Source: Bryoerythrophyllum caledonicum
Lineage: Eukaryota; Streptophyta; Bryopsida; Pottiales; Pottiaceae
Direction of reading: 5' to 3'
NCBI GenBank assembly: GCA_963971425.1
Contig: OZ020524.1
Location: 15,999,845-16,063,844, forward strand
DNA: 64,000 nt
In this document: one piece after another, positions 35,240-45,009 of the stretch
Layout of the letters: every line of letters starts with the position of its first letter
How positions within the stretch are numbered: position 1 is the stretch's first letter
Program-made: the position numbers and the translations under genes
The notes under the pieces: model-generated
What the model was told of the DNA's origin: nothing
Database searches by the model: none
Seen by the model: the letters and a program-made list of their open reading frames with translations, nothing else

Positions 35240-35765
35240 GATTTGACATTGAGCTTGTCTGGTGCCAACTTTCAAAAGTTGGCGCAACTCCATCATGGTC
35301 TGGGGTGCCTTCTTTAACAATAAGACCTTGTCCTTAGTCTTAATACCACTCGGATGGTGTATGGTGGTGGACTTTGTTGAGATTGTGTATGAACTGGCTT
35401 TGAGTCCATATCCGGACGCATGTGTAAATGCCGACAACGTCACATACATGGTGGGTGGAGCCCGGATACATTGCAGTAAGGTCCCAAACGATTGGTAGGC
35501 AAGGTGCAATCCGTGAAAGTTGGAATGGTCTGCACAAACGCCTAATTTGAATCCAATAGAGAACCTTTGGAAGATCCTTTTGACCACGTCCAGAATCACC
35601 ACCGCTCCAAAAATATAGAAGAAATGAAGATAGCTCTTAAAAGCAAATGGGAGGCCATCAATGGGGGAGAAGTTGAGCGCATCCATGACATCCATGCTGG
35701 AGCGGCTACATGTTGTGATTGAGGCAAACGAAGGATCAACCCACTGGTGAAGAATCCTTGTCATA
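35240..35765 (+). pseudogene. Second Tc1-like transposase remnant
   Basis: The frame gives SIMVWGAFFNNKTLSLV at about 35289-35340, then GGARIHCSKVPNDW near 35452-35496, then after a break NLNPIENLWK (about 35547-35576), followed by a C-terminal part ending RLHVVIEANEGSTHW near 35750. These are the order and spacing of Tc1-type transposases. The middle Asp region reads GARIHCS in place of the usual QQDxAPxH, and stops interrupt the frame. It is clearly different in sequence from the remnant at 5.6 kb, so it is a separate family. Confidence 0.75.
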
Positions 35766-36445
35766 GCTTCAACACCAACTGTAAGCATTCAATTTTTACA
35801 TTACAATAAGCCAAGAAGCCAAGGAAGATATCCATAAACTTTTTACTACATGTTTGAAAGAGTAGTGCGGAAGAAAGAGCAATTGTGTAATTTTCTAACC
35901 AACGGTGATAATGGTGTCCAAACAATTTGGATTCAAAACAATACGTATATACATCTGCATATTTTCCTCTATAGAATACAAAATACGCAAGACTTATACC
36001 TTTGGATTGAAGATCCTTCAACTAATAGCTTTCAATTAGAGGACATTTTCAATACCTAAACCTTATCACATTCAAATACAACACCATACATGTAGAATAT
36101 TGTGGCCACCAGTGGCACCTTTGACACTTGAGGGTTGGGTAACATGGGTTCATAGGTTGATTTCTTCTTATAAACTTTGCTGCATTGATTATTTCCTCTG
36201 TTGCAAGGTGGAGCAAGGTGGAGGGTAGTAATTCCGTGTGGAATTTGCAGTAGTCTCCTATAAATGCATGGTTTACTCTGTAGGATACAAATAGGATACA
36301 AATATGATTCACTTTGACTGTAACAAACATCAGGACCTACATCAAAGATGTGACCAAAGCACACTTCATGTGACAAGCAAGCATGAAACACGACAAGCCA
36401 TACATAAAGAACATGGCATGATTCCATTGATGTCAAGAATGATAA
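35766..36445. other. 3' flank of the F-box/WD40 gene
   Basis: No gene. The segment 36058-36145 is an inverted partial copy of the 38421-38615 MITE. The rest is AT-rich. Confidence 0.4.
36058..36145 (-). mobile_element. Partial TTAA MITE
   Basis: Reverse complement of the GTGCCACTGGTGGCCAC / TTCTACATGTATGGTG / GAACATGATAAGG part of the MITE inside the F-box/WD40 gene. Only the left half of the element is present. Confidence 0.7.
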
Positions 36446-39400
36446 TCAGATCCGGAATTCACAGAGAGCAAGGCTACCATCCGTGTGTGAAGTAAGAACC
36501 CGGGTTGAACCAACCCTGACGCATAAAATGGGCACGTGTTTTGGAGGCACCATAACACTAGAGTTGCTAGACACATTTCCCAATGGCACCGTCGTCATCG
36601 TTGTCTCACTCCAGCTGCTTGACTCATCACCACCTCTTGCACCATCACTGGGTCTAAATGACCTCAGAAACTTTCCTGAGGAGGAATCCCAGACGCGCAC
36701 TCTCCCATCCATGCTTCCTGTCACAAGCGTCGCTGGAGCATATTCTTGCACGTGGAGACTCTCCATAACACTCTTGTCTTGACATTCTTGCCATAGAATC
36801 ACTTGTTTCCTGATAGAAAAAAGGCGTGGCAACAAACGCTTAACAGAGACTCAACAAAGATAAGCGATATCTACTAGAAAAATCATGTAATCGGTCTTTG
36901 GAGGGAAAATACTGCATAGAACTGGGCACTGATTGATCAAACCATGAATAAGAGTAGTGAATGTACCTTATATCCCAGCAACATAGACGACCTACTGACG
37001 TTCCTGCAAATAAAAGATGGCCATTTCTACCCCACTGCAAGCACTCCACCTCTGCAGAGGAAGGTCACACCAGAAAATCAGATGGTCAAAATGACAGAAC
37101 TAATATGAAATAATGCTCAACATTCAATCTAAAGTCCGCTGAATTAGACGCATCCCCATGTTTGTTCTTAGTACTAACTCGCACAAAATATGAAGTGGGA
37201 TAAGAGTTCGACCTCTCATAGAATTTGGTCGAAGAAGACGAGCCACAGTTTCACCAGATGAGCTGTCGCAGACTTGCACAGAGCCGTCCCTTGACCCACT
37301 CGCAAGCAATTGCATCTCTTCTTGAATACACAAAGTTGACACAGCTGCAGAATGGCACCTGCATCCCAAAAATTATCAGCGAAGTGTTGGAATACAGTAA
37401 GCATAATTCACGTTGTTGCAGCTGAAGCAAATGAAGCTGCGATACTCACGATGAGCCACTATTAGAATATCCTTTTCTTGAGCTGTTATATTACTTGGAA
37501 CCAAAAACTGAGCTCTCCCATGAGGCCAAATGTGATACACAGTATTGAAGTTATTTGTGAAGTTACCCAAAGTTTCATCAAGATGCCCCTCTTCTTTGAT
37601 GTGGAATAATTAAAATCAGCTCAAAGGAGAGAAAGGCCACTAATAATCATGGTATCACATTCTTCACTCTCAAAGACGGCTAAGAACTACTTTAACTTGA
37701 GTTTAGAGACCATCCAGCTCTTCCAGACTTAGACCACCAAGCTCTTCTATTGATCTGAAAACTGTTTAGAGTGAGGAGAGAGTAGTACAATAAATCAAAC
37801 GAAGGGGTATATTATTGAAACTTTAGAGGACTTGATTACCGTACACTTCAAAGAAAAGGATTACAACCTGAAAATGCGAGAGCAGCGGCCACCATATAGA
37901 TCGTAAATCCGAGCAGTACCATCAGCACAACCAACAGCCACCTCTGATTCTGTGCAGCTGCAGGGGAAAAAATTAGACTGCTCATCTGGAAAACACCACA
38001 ACACTCTGAGATTGAGGCTGCCATTCTTTACTTACCCTAAGCAATTGAGACGCAAACCATGGCCACCCATTTTGTGAGTCACGCGTTGTCCTCCTCGGTT
38101 CCGATTCCAAATCCAAACCTCGGTCCCTGCTGCGGCTATAATCTATCAAGTATCAAACAATGTCTTTTAAAAACAAATATAATGATATATGCTAAGAATG
38201 ATGATAAGAACAAATAATTCATCAGTTCATTTAAGAAACCTAAACAGAGAAACCGAAATCTCTCTTCAGAAAAGCAGTTGTGTTTACCTTGTTAGAATCA
38301 AACTCAAGATCAGCTACACGTGACTTGGGCTTGGTAACTTTGTACTCCTCCAAACAATGAAGAGACGTTGCAGACCACACTCGTACAGTCTATAAGTACA
38401 AAATGCACCTGATTAGGAAACCAACCCTTGAACGTCAGAAGGTGCCACTGGTGGCCACAGCATTCTACATGTATGGTGCCGTATTTGAACATGATAAGGT
38501 TCAGATATTGAAATGACCTCCAAATGAAATATGTTAGTTGAAGAATCTTCAATCCAAAGGTGTAAGTCTTGCTAAACTTTGATATATACGGTTCCCGACT
38601 GACTTTAAGTGTTAATGATAATCGAACACCCAGATGTGACTATGGTAAGTAGTGATGCACCTGATCAATAGAGCCACTGACAATTGTGTCCAAGTTCATG
38701 CGGCAGCAGTCTACCCTGTGTCTCCCAAATGAAAACCCCACCCACCCATGCAAATAAGTTCTAGCAACAACTTTATAACTCCATATCCATAGGTTTAAAT
38801 CTTCAAAAAATTCACCACCAAAAATGTTTGATGAAGTTGAGTTGGCAGAGGACTTGCTTGCCTTGATGTATGGGCCTTCCACCAACGAGAATTCATGGTG
38901 CCGTGAACGAGGTGGACCCGTTGCCGCGACGTAGCGGCTCTCGTCTTCGAATCTACCAAATCATCTTGACCTAATCCAACATGCAGCAGCTTCGGAAACC
39001 TAAGTTTCACCTCCTTCTCCTGCTCCACTTTTCCTTTCTTCCATAAAAACGCGCAATTCACTACGACATCATGCCTGCAAAGCATCAATTTCATCAAACC
39101 CACAAACAAACCTAATTCCAAAAGTCTTCACATGTTTACCCGACTCCCTTTCTTCCACAAAAATGCCTGCAGAACCACCAATTTCACAAAACCCACCAAT
39201 AGACCTAATTTTTTAATTTATGCCAGCAAAACCATCAATTTCGCAGAACCCACCAATAAAAGTGGTTTATTAAGACGGGCGAGTTACCAGGCGGTGCAGA
39301 CTGTGGAGACGCGGGCGATGGAGGCGGCGGGCAGGCGCTCGAAGATAGGCAGCAGCACGTCCGGTGCGGCAGCGCCCCACGACGACGCCTTGCCGGTGCG

Positions 39401-39469
39401 CTTGGCGTCCGCGTCCGTCCTCGCCTTCGCCTGCTGCTGCAGGTGCGTCTTCTTCATGGGATTTTCCAT
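36446..39469 (-). CDS. F-box and WD40-repeat protein, eight exons, with one apparent frame break
   Basis: Predicted substrate receptor of an SCF ubiquitin ligase. Exons (minus strand): 39288-39469, 38661-39074, 38288-38389, 38036-38142, 37868-37957, 37213-37358, 36967-37051, 36446-36809. Residues about 36-61 form an F-box (PDVLLPIFERLPAASIARVS, then TVCTAW), the Skp1-binding part. WD40 blades follow: DTIVSGSIDQ-TVRVWS across an exon junction, ESEVAVGCADGTARIYDL, MQLLASGSRDGSVQV, GRNGHLLFAGTSVG, APATLVTGSMDGRVRVWD and TRVLTSHTDGSLAL near the C-terminus. The sum of exons 1 and 2 is one base short of frame: one frame runs to about 38958, and another (GRFEDESRYVAATGPPRS) takes over. This is a 1-base deletion, an assembly error, or a small intron I cannot place. 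With one base restored the length is about 496 residues. The intron between exons 2 and 3 holds a TTAA MITE. Confidence 0.85.
37590..37830 (+). repeat. Dispersed intron-associated repeat, copy in an F-box/WD40 intron
   Basis: Plus-strand copy with TTAAAATCAGCTCAAAGGAG, CTCTCAAAGACGGCTAAGAA, AGACCACCAAGCTCTTC and TTTAGAGTGAGGAGAGAGTA in the family order, then GGGGTATATTATTGAAACTT. It is antisense to the host gene. Confidence 0.7.
38421..38615 (+). mobile_element. TTAA-family MITE inside an F-box/WD40 intron
   Basis: 195 bases. Left end CCAACCCTTGAACGTCAG, right end CTGACTTTAAGTGTTAA: the inner 14 bases are inverted copies. The right TTAA is intact, the left has mutated to CCAA. Same family as the array at 14.1-15.1 kb. 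Confidence 0.85.
39070..39265. repeat. Triplicated segment in intron 1 of the F-box/WD40 gene
   Basis: Three copies of an ATGCCTGCA...CATCAATTTC...CCCACAAA-like unit at about 39071, 39164 and 39222. The first spans the acceptor of exon 2 and the second duplicates it, together with a diverged copy of the first coding bases of exon 2 (reads GCATTTTTGTGGAAGAAAGG on the minus strand). Confidence 0.65.
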
Positions 39470-40094
39470 AGCTGTGGACCGCGAGTTCCGATCCCGAGCT
39501 CTCGTGATGTTGCAAATTCTGCCTGCGACGTGCGGGGCTCAAGCTTTGCGTTTGTTCATTCTTCCCACAGGACGACAGTTGCTCTGTTTCGTAGAAGAGG
39601 ATCACGTCTGTTAATGTGAGGATGAATTCAGTTAGCGGCTGCTGACTCATGTCTGTCTTCCGTGGATGATTTCAGTCGTGCTGGATGACTTAGCTTAGTG
39701 GATGATGTCTGTCTAATGGATGACTTCCGTTAGTGGTCGCTGCTTTCTGGCGTTAGTGGATGATTAATGTCGTATGTGACACTTCTGTCTTTTGGATGAT
39801 TTCTGTCGATGTGGATGAGGGCTGTTGTTTGTTTCAGCGAGTTCTAAACTAGAATGAAATTCAGCCTGAATGCTAACCAACATAATAAGTATTTAGCCAC
39901 CTTTTGAGATGATATCCATGGGTGACACATAAGTATAGCATGGATATGATATAGGTACATGAGGGATATTGCAGGATATGGCCTAGGTATCTACACACAC
40001 TGTGTGTTTGAATAGCATGCTTAACTACTTCAAAATGCAGGTTTAGCATTTGTACTAATTTTCAAAAATTCATTCTCGGATTGCTAGTTTGCCT
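39470..40094. other. Upstream region of the F-box/WD40 gene
   Basis: Probable promoter and 5' UTR. Between 39620 and 39830 a motif close to GGATGATTTCTGTC recurs at least six times; the same motif is repeated in the LTR at 43.5 kb. No coding sequence seen. Confidence 0.45.
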
Positions 40095-40206
40095 AGGTGG
40101 GGATGAGGGGTGTTGTTTGTTTAGGTGGGGATGAGGGTTGTTGTTTGTTTAGGTGGGGATGAACGTTGTTTTTTGTTTGGGTGGGGATGAAGGTTGTTGT
40201 TTGTTT
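40095..40206. repeat. 28-bp minisatellite, four copies
   Basis: Four head-to-tail copies of a 28-base unit beginning AGGTGGGGATGARGGTTGTT, with few mismatches, followed by a partial fifth. Confidence 0.9.
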
Positions 40207-43200
40207 CAAGTGGGGATTTTGGAGAAGAAATGCTACTTGTTATGGATTATCATGTGCAGCACCACATGTTTGTTGTTGTCTTGTGTCTCAATAGGATACC
40301 ATTGTCCCTCACTTCATCGTAAAGGTCTAGATTTTTGAGGTGGAGGCAATGGCGATGGGATTGATACAGAGGTCAAAGGAGCCCCTCCCCCTCCCTCGGA
40401 TTAACAAGGGAGTGGCAGGGATGTGGCTATGGATTAGCGGCGGACATGTTTTATTCCAAGCAAAGGCCTATGATAAGGGTTGGATGGTGGGTAGTGGGTG
40501 TTTGGTGGCATGTGGGCTACGTGGATGGTTGAAGGTGTGGGTGATCCTAGTGAAGAGGGCGTTGGAGGGATGTGGTATGAAGTGAGGTTGTGAAGGAAGA
40601 GTAGGCCGAGGCAAGGCCGTTTGTTGTTCGTGATGCCGCTCAAGAGCCTAATATGAAAATTCCAGGTGGTGAAGGGCGAGATAGAGAGTATTTTGGGGCA
40701 GAGTTTTGAGCTCAAATTCCCACACTACCATGGCAGTCAACCCAACAAAATGGTGTCCAACGAGTCGCAGTTGCGATTGGAGCCGTGGTGGTGTAAAGCT
40801 GCTGGACAAACATGCCTAGCAATCCGTGGGGCCTTGTTGCTATATTCTATTGTTGTTGATTTCAAGAAATTAGAATATATACAAATCCATGTTGGATGGT
40901 GCTTTATATTTGGGTTAAATTTAGGAGTTTTATTTTTGTCCTTCTTGTGTTTTATGTTCAGCTAAAGGAGCTTTGGTAGAGAATGGGAGATTCATATTGG
41001 CTCTTTGTTTTTATTTTGATTTTTGTAAGAGCATTTATTGCTAGAGGGAGTTTGGTAAAGGAATTTTTTCATAATGGTGATATCATATTCCTCTGTAATT
41101 TATTATTTGTAGTGTATGCAAAGGTACATGTTGTAAAGATGATTTGTTGATGTTTGTAGTCAAGCATAAGAAATAGTGAAGGTTGCAAAGAAGCGGCTCA
41201 CAGATAGGAATGCGCAAGTCCAGCTTCTCGCGCTTATTGTGAGCCAATTTTATTGCGGTAAATTTAGGGGGTTTTGGGTGGAAAGTGTTCGTCTAGGATT
41301 TTGGTGGGGTGCCATTGAGGATGTTGTAAGCCTACTAGAAAGGAGTTGATCAATGTTTTCTTTGTAGGTCTTACAAATATGATAAATAAATGTGGTGATA
41401 ATGTCCACCAGCAAGTGAGTGAGAAAGATGTGTTGCATGCATTTGTCAAACTTGTCAAAAAGAAAAGTAAGCTTTGTGCATGGAATTAATTGCAGGATGA
41501 TTGCATAGATATTTTATTTTTCAAGTTGTTGAAACGATTGGATTTGTGATATTATTGAGGGATGTATTGACTTAATGGAGTTTTCAAGGTTGATATCCTG
41601 GTATAGATGTTATGATGCTTATGGGAGCTTGTAGGTATTTGCATGATGATTGATTGGGGGAGTTTTTGTGGGTGTTTTGGTTCGCAGGTGTTTGTGATTA
41701 AGTTAAACTTTTTGCATTGCTTAAAATCATTACAGAGGTGCCTAATCTAAAGTATATACTACTGGTGAGCTACAACTACATCATGTCACGAGATACATCA
41801 TGTCAGGTTCTAAGTACTTCATTTGTTAAGGTTCTTTGTTTGTAGGGTTTTGATGAGGATCGTGTGTGCATGTTCCAAGTTGTGTGTATTTTAGTGAAAA
41901 ACAGAGATGGATGGGGCAAGATTTACATCTTGGTATATGTCACTTGTGCATTTGTATTTTTTTTGGTTATTTGAGTTTATGTTCTTGTAGATATGGGGCT
42001 TCATCTCCCAAAGGTAGAGAAGATTGATCTTATGGGTTGAGATGAATTGCTAGGAGCTCCGTTTTTTTTGGTGAGGGGTTGCACGGGAGTTAGCCACAGA
42101 TCGGGTGTGTAAGGGCAACTAGTGTGGTTGGCCTTGTTGCGAGCTCCACTTATAACTTTAGATTTGTGGTTTGTAGTGAGCTTGGGAATAGAGTGTTGAA
42201 AGGAGCAAAGGGGAATACAGATCTATTACTTGCACAAGAGGGGTAGGTTACAAAAGTCAGTACTAACCTAGATCCGACTACAAGAGCTGGGGTTTATGTG
42301 TTGGAGGTTAGATCTGACCCCCCAAACCTCCCTTCACCGTGTGCAAAAGTTGAGATCTAACCATTGGAGAGTCGGAACACCCAACTCACTAAAACTCCCT
42401 AGTGCAACCTCGACATAGAAGCATTCACACAACAAATTTGGAGGAAGAAAGCTTGCAAGCATCTCGCAACGGTCTCACCACACCATATACACAGCCTCTC
42501 AACTCTATCTTACACTGTCATTGCAATTTCTATATTTTTAGGTTTCAAATCGTTATTACATGCCTCCACCCTTGCATAGGAATTACTAGCTTACATACCA
42601 CATACTTGAGCTCCAACACCTCACATAATAGATCATGTACCACTCACATAAGATTTGTCACTACACATCCACAATACATAGGCACACACGATACATTCAC
42701 TGTCCAAGTTATATCTAATCGCACTTCTAGATCTAGATTTGTCTACACGAGATCGCTACCGCTCCTCCACTATACTTCCATCCCCCATGAAGCAAACATA
42801 AAGGTGTGGACATTGAAAGAGCTGCCAACAAAACCCGAAAATTAGATCTGCAACATCCCAGAAGATACAAGAGTACCGAATCAACATCAACATAAGCACC
42901 AATATGGCTCAAACAGGTTATATCTCTCTAACCCTCGCTTGTTCCAACTTTGCTTTTGTTCTCTTTCATATTTTCTCTTTGCTCATGCAACCTACAACAA
43001 CAATCAGCTGATATAATATGCCAGACAATATCTAAAAAAACACATAGCATAACCAATACTCACATTTACCCTCGTACTAAACATCACCTTAATAGAGTTG
43101 GATATGCACACACCTTGTGGAAGCGCTATCATTTTTTCTTCAGATCTGAAGAACATATCACAAGATTTGCATCACACCAGCAACCTTACACCCCAACACA

Positions 43201-43487
43201 AACGCGTCATCGTCACACAAAGCCTAGAGCAACTGACATCAAGATTGTGATAGCTTCAAGTACACACAAGACCAAGACTAGAAGTGTTGCAGCCGAGAGA
43301 ACTCGTGAGAGATGCGAGACCGTCCTACAACACTTCTACTCTCAACCCAGCAACATAAAATCGAACCCTGATACTGGAACTCTCTGCCCAGCTCTGCTCT
43401 CTCCAACCAACTGGAACTCTTCTCCTTCTAGAACTCTCCCTCCCGGCAACCCTGCTGCTGGAACTCTCCTTCTCTGCTACTTTGTTG
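40207..43487. other. Intergenic, no recognised gene
   Basis: 3.3 kb with open frames up to 182 codons (42950-43498) whose compositions are low in complexity and without motifs. I cannot support a gene. The end (43370-43480) consists of GGAACTCTCC-type short repeats that resume after the LTR element, so the element landed in a repetitive stretch. Confidence 0.4.
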
Positions 43488-43492
43488 TAGAT
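43488..43492. repeat. Target site duplication TAGAT, left
   Basis: TAGAT immediately before the 5' LTR, repeated immediately after the 3' LTR at 48159-48163. Confidence 0.92.
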
Positions 43493-44052
43493 TGTTAAGC
43501 GGAGAACTAGGATTAGAAGACCAGGGTAGTAATTTTCATTTTTGGACTCCGGATGAGTTTTTTAACTCTCCAGTGGATGAACCTGGCCAGGCGGATGATT
43601 TCCGTCCTGGACAGTGTTTCATCCACTGGGTTGGCCGGATGAAATCTGGCCAGGCGGATGATTTCAGTCCTGACCAGTTTCATCCGCTAGTTGGATGAAC
43701 CTGGGCAGTTGGATGACTTCCATCCAGCCCAATGTTCATCCGCCGGATGACTTCCATTAGGGTTTGGTGCACATGGAGGGGGAGCTTGGAGCTCTCTCTC
43801 TCTCTCTCTCTCTCACACACTTGCAACTTAGAGCTAGAGCTTAGGAGAATTAGGGTTGGAGGAAGTTGATAGGTTTTTGAGGTCACATTGAATTAGAAAG
43901 ACTTTGCCATGTAAAAACTATGACCTAGCCAATAAAATCCAACGTGATTTGAGGTTTTATGAGGAGTTTTGAGCAAATCAGGGTTTCTTAGGGTTTCTAG
44001 GGTTTCTAGGATTTATGTGAAAGTGAGTTTGTAGGTCAATCTCCCTTTAACA
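43493..44052 (+). repeat. 5' LTR
   Basis: 560 bases. Contains several GGATGAYTTCHGTC-like repeats in both orientations, a CT dinucleotide run near 43792-43814, a CCAATAAAATCCAACG segment that may hold the poly(A) signal, and telomere-like TTTAGGGTTTCTAGGGTT-type sequence close to its end. Confidence 0.95.
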
Positions 44053-44070
44053 TTGGCGACCATGCACAAG
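44053..44070 (+). promoter_or_regulatory. Putative primer-binding site
   Basis: TTGGCGACCATGCACAAG directly follows the 5' LTR, where a tRNA 3' end would pair. I cannot say which tRNA. Confidence 0.5.
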
Positions 44071-44289
44071 TTCGAATCATGTGGCTCTTGCTACAAGGAG
44101 GCAACTAGGGTTTGAAGCTTTGAGATCTAGATCTAGGGTTTTGAGGCTTGTTTTTTGAAATTTTTGAAGGTTTTTGAGTTGCATCGTAGGTTTAGAGTGC
44201 TTCTCTATACATTGCACTACTAGGGTTTTGTGGGTTTTTGCAAAAATCCCGACATTTGTATTTTTTGAGAAAATGCGAAATTAGGGTTC

Positions 44290-44625
44290 CTGGCGTCTTG
44301 GAGCTGGCAGCCAACAGTCCCGGAGTAGTCCAGGATCAGTCCCAGCCGCAGTCCAGGCCAAGTCTAGGCAGCAGCCCAGGACCAGTCCCAGCCAGTAGTC
44401 CAGGACCAGCCCCAGCCGCAGTCCAGGCCAGGTCCAGGCAGCAGCCCAGGACCAGTCCCAGCCAGCAGTCCAGGACCAGCCCCAACCGCAGTCCAGGCTA
44501 GGTCGAGGCAGCAACCAGGACCAGTCCCAACCGCAGTTCAGGCCAGGTCCAGGTAGCAGCCTAGGACCAGTCTTAGCCGCAGTCCAGGCCAGGTCCAGGC
44601 AGCAGTCCAGCCCGCCCCGGTGCCT
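44290..44625 (+). repeat. 70-bp tandem array inside the LTR element
   Basis: About five units rich in CCAGGACCAGTCCCAGCC and GCAGTCCAGGCCAGGTCC-type words with a period close to 70. Strongly C/G/A-rich on the plus strand with few T. Open in more than one frame, giving only Pro/Gln/Ser low-complexity translations. Confidence 0.85.
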
Positions 44626-44629
44626 AGGA

Positions 44630-45000
44630 GTAGGAGGCAAAGGTAACCAGGAGCTGGAGCAGGCCGGGTAGCAGTTCCTTGGGAGCGAGCAATAGCCGGC
44701 AGCCAACAACAAATCCCCAGGAAAGTTTTCCTCCTTCCCATTTCAAATTATTGATTTTTAATTTTTTTTGCTGCCGGTCACACCTTCGTAATTGGTGTAG
44801 ACGTTTAGCGGAACTTTCTTGACGTTTAGCGGAACTTTCTAGACGTTTAGCAAACTTTTCTAGACGTTTTGCGGTAGTTTTAGAGGCCATTTTAGAGGCC
44901 GTTTTAAGGCAATTTTCGAGGTAGTTTTGGAGGCTGTTTTAGAAGCCATTTTAGAGGCACTTTTAGAGACATTTTTAGAGGTCATTTTTGAGGTAGTTTT
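44630..45000. other. Spacer between the two arrays of the LTR element
   Basis: Ends with another short tandem series built on GACGTTTAGCGGAACTTTCT and TTTTAGAGGCCATTTT-like units (about 44798-45000). Nothing coding. Confidence 0.6.
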
Positions 45001-45009
45001 GGCTGAAGT

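Noticed and set aside
42402..43498. Two long open frames (147 and 182 codons) before the LTR element
   Set aside because: Low-complexity translations without motifs or splice-supported extensions; the region is rich in short repeats and the second frame runs into the LTR.
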